DNA of 64,000 bases from Haemaphysalis longicornis. Taxonomy: Eukaryota > Arthropoda > Arachnida > Ixodida > Ixodidae. The translations under genes were made by a program, and so were the position numbers. The notes under the pieces are model-generated. The model was not told the DNA's origin. It saw nothing but the letters and a program-made list of their open reading frames with translations, and did not search any database. Numbering within the stretch: the stretch's first letter is position 1; each line of letters begins with the position of its first letter. Of this stretch, positions 58,680 through 64,000 are shown one piece after another. The DNA lies in assembly GCA_013339765.2 (NCBI GenBank), contig CM023448.1, positions 108,553,272 to 108,617,271 on the forward strand, written 5' to 3'.

Positions 58680-59424
58680 CAAAGGCCCATCTCCCCGCGA
58701 GGGGGACTCGAAAAAATGCGTCGCATAGGGGGTGGGTGTATTGCGTTAACGTTTAGTGTTTGGGGAGTTGGTGGTATACCCGGTTACAACTTAAGAACGG
58801 CACCTCGCGCCTCATCACTGCAACCGGCTGTTCCTCCGCTCGGCGCAAAGAGTGCGTTACTGCGAATGTTTCTGGAAGCACAAAATAAAAGAACCCCCAA
58901 AAACAAAACAAGTAAACTTAATGTTCTTCGGAGTTTAAAATTTCAATGTGAGATATATTACCACAACTAACGTGTATCAAAACGTAAAAATATTATTAAA
59001 AAATTGCCATTCCCAGTCAAAACCCAGTGCAAAAATGACAAAACAGAACATTATTAAGAAAAAAATAACAAAGCTCAGTTTACTTTTTATGGCTTACGTG
59101 TTGTATTTTACACACGTATGCATTATTGACTAGCTTTGAAATTACGATATGTGAGCGTATAATGGCCTTTTTGCTTCACGCATTGTATTTTTGTCCTCAC
59201 ATTTTCCACCATCTCATTCTCCAACATGGACGTCTCGTACGAGGTCGATTTTTTGGCGGAGCATGACTACGCAGTACCACCTGCAGCCGCATTTGTTACT
59301 GTTTCTTGGACTCCATATTCTTCGTCGCGTTTGTGGTCTGGGGCGAGTTCACCTCCCCCTCAGAGCCCGTCAACGCCGAAGCATCTGTACAGGAAGAACT
59401 GCAGTTCTTTGTCGCCACGTTCAG

Positions 59425-60367
59425 CAGACAGTTTTGAACGTCTACATGAAGCTGCGAGGGGAGCACCAGCACGTTGGCGTGAAAGAAACTTGCCGCAAGA
59501 CAAGTGAGTACACCGGTGTCAGTTTCCGGAAGATTTTGGACATCAAATCCAAAGCGAAGGCGACGGGCGGGAAGCTGACAACACCTTCGCGGAAAAGGCC
59601 CGGAAGCGAGAACCGCAAACGCCGCACTGCGATGTATGACGGCTTCACTTTGTGCGCGCTGAGAAACATTGTGCACGACCTCTTCCGGCGCAACGAGCCT
59701 CCTACTGCACAGAAGAATTTCGGAGGAGTGAGCGTCTCCCCAGCGTTCGAACGTGGACCATCCGCCGCCTCCTGAGGGACATCGGCTTCGTCTTCGAGAA
59801 ACGCGAACGAAACTCGATGATGATCGAGCGTCAGGACGTGCTGATTTGGCGGCAGAGGTACCTTCGTCAGATCGCTGAGTACAGGCAGCAGCACCGCAAG
59901 GTGTTCTACACAGACGAAACTTGGGTAAGCGCTGGCCACACCATGACGAAGGCTTGGAGGGACAATAGAGTGAAAACGTCTGAGGACGCTTTCCTGCGTG
60001 GTTTGACGACTGGGCTCAAACAGCCATCCGGAAGAGGAGCGCGGCTGATGTCACCCACATCGGCAACGAGGATGGATTTGTTGACGGCTGTCTGTCCGTC
60101 TTCAAAGGAACGAAGTCGGGAGACTATCACGAGGAAATGGACGGCGAGCATTTCGAGGCTTGGTTTGACTCTGTTCTCACTAAGCTGCCCCAGGGTAGTG
60201 TTGTCGTCATGGACAACGCGTCCTACCACTCTAGGCGCCTGGAGACTGTCCCGACCATGTCCTCACGCAAGCCTGACATACTAGTCTGGCTGACTCTGGC
60301 TGACATACTAGTCTGGCTGACTGTAAAGCATACTTCAGGGAGAAATGTGAGATATCGAGGTTCTTAG
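59425..60367 (+). pseudogene. DDE (mariner/Tc1-type) transposase pseudogene lacking its third catalytic region
   Basis: The protein is split over three frames (breaks near 59715 and 60045). The first part contains a Lys/Arg-rich DNA-binding region and a helix-turn-helix-like stretch (Arg-Asn-Ile-Val-His-Asp-Leu-Phe-Arg). The second has the Thr-Ile-Arg-Arg-Leu-Leu-Arg-Asp-Ile-Gly-Phe segment and the first acidic motif Tyr-Thr-Asp-Glu-Thr-Trp (Asp 59913-59915). The third has Gly-Glu-x-Phe-Glu-Ala-Trp-Phe and the second acidic motif Val-Met-Asp-Asn-Ala-Ser-Tyr-His (Asp 60212-60214). After Lys-Pro-Asp-Ile-x-x-Trp-Leu a short ~25-bp duplication (CTGACATACTAGTCTGGCTG) appears and the frame ends. 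The usual Leu-Asn-Pro-Ile-Glu region with the third acidic residue is not found, so the enzyme cannot be active. Confidence 0.8.
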
Positions 60368-62130
60368 CAGTGCGTTATTGTGATAATGTGGAGGAAACAT
60401 TGAACAAAACTGTGTATGGGCACTGTGAATGTCTTCATACACCTGTGGTAGTGCCCTAGTGGTAAATCCAGATGGAAGCCCTGCAGGGAATCACCTATCG
60501 CACTCTGGATTCTGTTGTTCAGTGAAGCTCCATGTCAAAACCACACAACATGTTTTAGCCCAATTTAGTTTGGGGGGGGGGGGGGGGAGACGCCTGCTAA
60601 TGTTTCTGGGTTCTAATAACCTTTTCATATTTGTAAATTGGTACCTCAAGCTCGTGTCCATGATACCTCAAACTCGTATCCATGAGTATGTCTGCCAGTG
60701 AGACTGTCTGCATCATGCCCTTGTTTTGGCACTTGAATTTGCATAGAAGACACTACAACTTTTCATTCATAAACATTTCAGCGCAAAAGGGAATAAAAAC
60801 AAATGCTGTTTATAAGTGGCGGTTCTCTAGCCAAATTATAAGTGTGAATAATTCACTCCCACATATAATTAAGAGAAAAGCAAACTTTTTTGCTATTTGA
60901 CCTGCGATTTCATTGAGCTTGCCCCAGCAAATGCAAATTCAAGCAATGGGCATAAAAAGGTGAGCTGTAACTATGACGCCAAAAAATTTTCCCTGTACAG
61001 GCATTTTCCCCAGTATCGTAAAATGACACTCCAAATGCCGTGTGTTAGGGCGTATTAGAGCGTAAAGAAGTGAAATAGCCTGTTATAACCTATATTGGCG
61101 TTGTCAAAATCGCAATTGCTATGGCAGCTGCGAAAGAGCATTTTTCAGGAATGGAGAATTTGCCATCCATTTCGAGACTAGATCAGAATCGCATTGCGTT
61201 GAGACTTGAGCAGAACTAAGCTTAAAAGCGCTTTTCCCCAAAAATGTGCAGCACCGTGAAGCACGGTTTTTACGCACAGACACTTCATGGTCGCTTCCTG
61301 TAAACTGCAGGCTTTCTTGTCAAGACTGTGTAAAAAAACGCGTAACAGTGCGATATTAAGGACAGTCGTAGAAATGACGGCAGTGCTTAGGCAATGCACA
61401 TGTAAGGAGCAATAACCAGGAATAGAAAGTAATAAACTCACGCGTAATAATGAAGCAGACGCGAAGCTATTTTTCATGCGAGATCTGAAAGGAGCAATTC
61501 TGTTATTTTTTTCTTCTTTTTACAAACAGCGCGCTACCTATGTGCACCTCCGATTGGTGTGGCTTTCGTGCACACATTAATAAACACAAGAGTGTTTGAT
61601 GCCATTGTTATTACCCATCAGCATAATCTAAAATAGCTCTCCGCGTCGTCGTCGAACCCGCATAATGTTGCGTACCTCGCGAAATTAATGCTTCAGCACA
61701 TCGAGTACTTCACGTACGTATAACTGCATCGATCTTTGTAACACGGTGAGTCTTATATAAATTAACGACGCACTCGCTCTTTTACGCCCTATATTAAAAC
61801 TTATTTGTTCATTCGTATGTCAAAATTACGAAATCTCGCGCCGCCCACGAATTGGTGGGGTGAGGTGTGGACAATCGATCAGTTCTGAAATGAGAGACGG
61901 AAGAAAAACAACCGATAGCAATCACCGACAGCGCACGCACACAATAACCACACCGGACACGAGTCGTTTCCATGACTTTTCGGACTTAATCTGCCTATAA
62001 ATTACTGCAGTGACGACAAACAAACTCGGTGAGAAAAGCAGATGATGTCACGCATTTACCGCGATCCTCTTTCAAAACGCGCGCGCACTGACGTCACGGG
62101 TCCGGCGCTTCGGCGGAGTGATACACTACA
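60368..62130. other. 3' non-coding part of the mariner-like element
   Basis: No further recognisable domain. A G-run of about 17 lies at 60571-60587, and CTCAAACTCGTATCCATGA / CTCAAGCTCGTGTCCATGA is a short local duplication at about 60647-60685. Confidence 0.45.
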
Positions 62131-62197
62131 TGAGGTGGTGCCGTTCTTAAGTTGTAACTGGGTATAGTGAATGCGTTGTATCAGCAGCTTCTTGACG

Positions 62198-62503
62198 TAG
62201 TTTGAATGAGTCAAGGATATAAGGCGCGTTCGTAGCCTCCCATTCTGTGTCGGCTTTCTGGCGCAGTGGGTAGAGCACCATGTACATTGCGTTCCGCCCG
62301 CAGGGTCGAGGGGTCGAAACCAGGCGCCGGTATTATTTTTTTATATAGTGTAGGGGGAGGGGTGCGGACTTGTTGTTGAGAGCGAGGAGGGTAGCGTGAT
62401 GCGGGAGAGGAGGAGTGGGGGAGAGGGCGCACCTGCGCGCTGAGCTGTTGCGGACGGACGGCGGACGCTACATGTGAGTTAAAGAAATGCTGTGCATTTA
62501 AAA
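62198..62503 (+). mobile_element. Second tRNA-derived SINE-like family, copy 2
   Basis: Same leader (TTTGAATGAGTCAAGGATAT), box A TGGCGCAGTGGGTAGAGC (62262-62279), CCGCCCGCAGGGTCGAGGGG and T-run terminator as at 31507. An extra GGGAGGAG-rich segment (62350-62440) separates the core from a shared 3' end (GAGTTAAAGAAATGCTGTGC). It abuts a family-X repeat. Confidence 0.7.
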
Positions 62504-63086
62504 ATTGGCCGCGTTTCTGGTCGCTCCGCTGCAAATGTCATTCTCTGCCGCCCCTGCCGCGTAACTGCCTCCTCTCCTCCCGCTCTCACCCCTCATGCTG
62601 TCCCTCTCCTTTCTCAGTGCTCCCGCGATGAACGCAATGAAGGTTTGCCGAAGTCAGTTTAATTTCCCCACATTCGCGCTGCTGCCGCTCCTTCTGTTAG
62701 ACTTTTTGATAATGTTGCGCCTGACTGGCGAGTCACGAGCGCAAGGCTTGAGCGTCAGCCCTTTTCGTATTTTGCGGATAAAATATTGTTTTGAAAGCGT
62801 TTATTTTTCTGTTTGTTTTCGCAACAGTTGCGCCCACGTCTATTTTTAAATAAAATACCACTGAATGTGCCAGTTTTGTATGAACGTTTTGCTGAAATAG
62901 CGTGAATGTTTTATTTTTGGTCAACGCTGACTTCATTTTTGGTGAACAAGTATGAAGTATGCTTCACGATTTCGTTGGAAATATCTTGACGACGTAAACG
63001 TGTCATACAAGAGTAGTTCTAACTTTTCGCTGGGTAGCCGAATCGAGGGACAGACAGACAGACGCACCAAATTTCCGCGTTTAAAG
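62501..63086 (+). repeat. CAGA-tail repeat family X, short copy
   Basis: It starts AAAATTGGCCGCGTTTCTGG, includes CTCTCACCCCTCATGCTGTC and AATAAAATACCACTGAATG, and ends with (CAGA)3, AAATTTCCGCGTTTAAA. The terminal TAGCCCAAGG block is missing. Confidence 0.75.
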
Positions 63087-64000
63087 GGGCCCTGAAAGAG
63101 GCTTTGCCGATACATGGGCGTTCCTTCGAGAATATTGTTATAACGATTAGTATTAGTGAAGTTATTGCAAATTAAAACATCTCATTTTCGCCCGCGCCGC
63201 GATTCGCTCTCGCTTCGTCCACTTCCTCGCACCGCGCGAGCGTGACTACCCATGATTCCTCGCTTCTCGGTGACGTCTGCAAGAACATCCGGTTGCGGGC
63301 GTCGTCTGCTACTGCGATAGGGATTCTGTGCCGCAGCATCTCTCGTCGAAGGGGCCGTTCGACTTTCTGCATTCCGTTTGGGCCGCGTTTTTGTCACTTT
63401 GCTTGTGAATCCTGTACTCCGCTGACGGCTGAAAAAGCTGGTGGAAGGAATGGGGCGGGTCTTTTACGCTTCGACACCACGCCGAAAGATCACGCTAAAA
63501 GAGTACGACCTTGTCACCACGCGTTCGCGGCGACGACATGTAATTGTACATATGGGAGTCTAAAATATGTCAGCGAATCACCAAAGAATCGCCTCAAATT
63601 TTGTGAGAATGAGCACGTACATGCGTTCCGAACCGACGTCAGCTTATGTAGTGCTCGAATGGCCACTCGTTAGCGCCAGTGTCGAGCTTGGTCATGTTGT
63701 GGTGACGCCATGCACGCGCGTACACAGGCAGTTGTATTCCATTCGGTTATTCCGATCGGTTCTAACCATTTATAACCGTAACAAAAAGCAGCCGAAGGGC
63801 TGCACGGTAGTGTGCAGGGGATTATTTTAGAGTGCGTGGCGCATTCCATTTCCCCCTCCCGCCCCCCGTACTTTCCGGAAAACTCCTACGCGACCCTGTG
63901 TTTATGAACAACTAGACAAGTACACAGTAACAGATATCACGAGCAGTATCAGAAGAGTAGTGCGAGTTTTGGGGTCGTGCGCGTCTGCCTCTTTGTTCAA
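63087..64000. other. Unassigned stretch to the window edge
   Basis: Begins with the TTTAAAGGGGCCCTGAAAGA motif noted at two other sites. Frames open on both strands at 63180-63670 show no recognisable domain. Confidence 0.35.

Larger units (their letters stand above)
58777..62164 (+). mobile_element. Mariner/Tc1-like DNA transposon, 3388 bp, complete ends, broken transposase
   Basis: Left end TACCCGGTTACAACTTAAGA (then ACGGCACC) and the reverse complement of the right end TACCCAGTTACAACTTAAGA (then ACGGCACC) form a 28-bp inverted repeat with one mismatch. Each is flanked by TA (58775-58776, 62165-62166), the duplication made by this superfamily. A transposase pseudogene lies at 59425-60367. 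The remaining ~1.8 kb to the right end has no recognised gene. The family has a truncated relative at 48705. Confidence 0.85.

Overview
This is repeat-rich animal genomic DNA, most likely from a hard tick (Ixodida). The main reason is a tRNA-derived SINE matching the Ruka family I know from ixodid ticks. It occurs at least seven times, several copies with exact target-site duplications. It is accompanied by decayed BEL/Pao, Penelope-like, piggyBac, mariner-like, hAT and LINE pieces. I see no operons, bacterial genes, CRISPR arrays, rRNA genes or true tRNA genes. No complete host gene is evident. The only candidates for host coding sequence are a GC-rich exon-like island near 6.9 kb and a membrane-anchored ORF duplicated in inverted orientation near 41.5 and 44.6 kb.

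Layout: 0-2 kb holds the 5' half of a decayed BEL/Pao retrotransposon (minus strand) running off the left edge. 2.3-13 kb holds LINE 3' ends (2.3-3.0, 8.9-9.4, 12.3-12.6 kb), a Ruka SINE with a long GATT tract, a hAT-type MITE with an 8-bp duplication, and a broken piggyBac transposase. 13.6-24 kb is a cluster of four copies of a non-coding element whose ends are arrays of a degenerate 15-bp unit (TTTATCGAACGCCGT). One copy has a 9-bp target duplication, and two carry independent Ruka insertions. 24-37 kb is mostly unassigned, with two inverted arrays of a different 16-bp unit, a second tRNA-like SINE and a doubly truncated Ruka.

37.4-40.5 kb carries two Penelope-like elements in the same orientation, the younger with reverse transcriptase and GIY-YIG domains. 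40.6-46.2 kb is a large inverted duplication, each arm carrying the same transmembrane ORF. 46.4-51.5 kb has a LINE end, a GGATGT minisatellite, a degraded ~430-bp tandem array and a GC-rich element. 52-58.7 kb has more minisatellites, a LINE 3' end, a Ruka, tandem repeats, a long ATCA tract and a repeat family with a CAGA tract. 58.8-62.2 kb is a complete TIR-bounded, TA-flanked mariner-like element with a broken transposase. The right end has the second SINE and another CAGA-family copy.

The observation I rate highest is that several unrelated repeat families here share one architecture: arrays of degenerate 15-18-bp units, in two families inverted at element ends as in Foldback elements. 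The TIRs and 9-bp duplication of one copy are directly visible. Assignment to a Foldback/Mutator-like group is inference. All family names rest on motif recognition by eye, without database searches.
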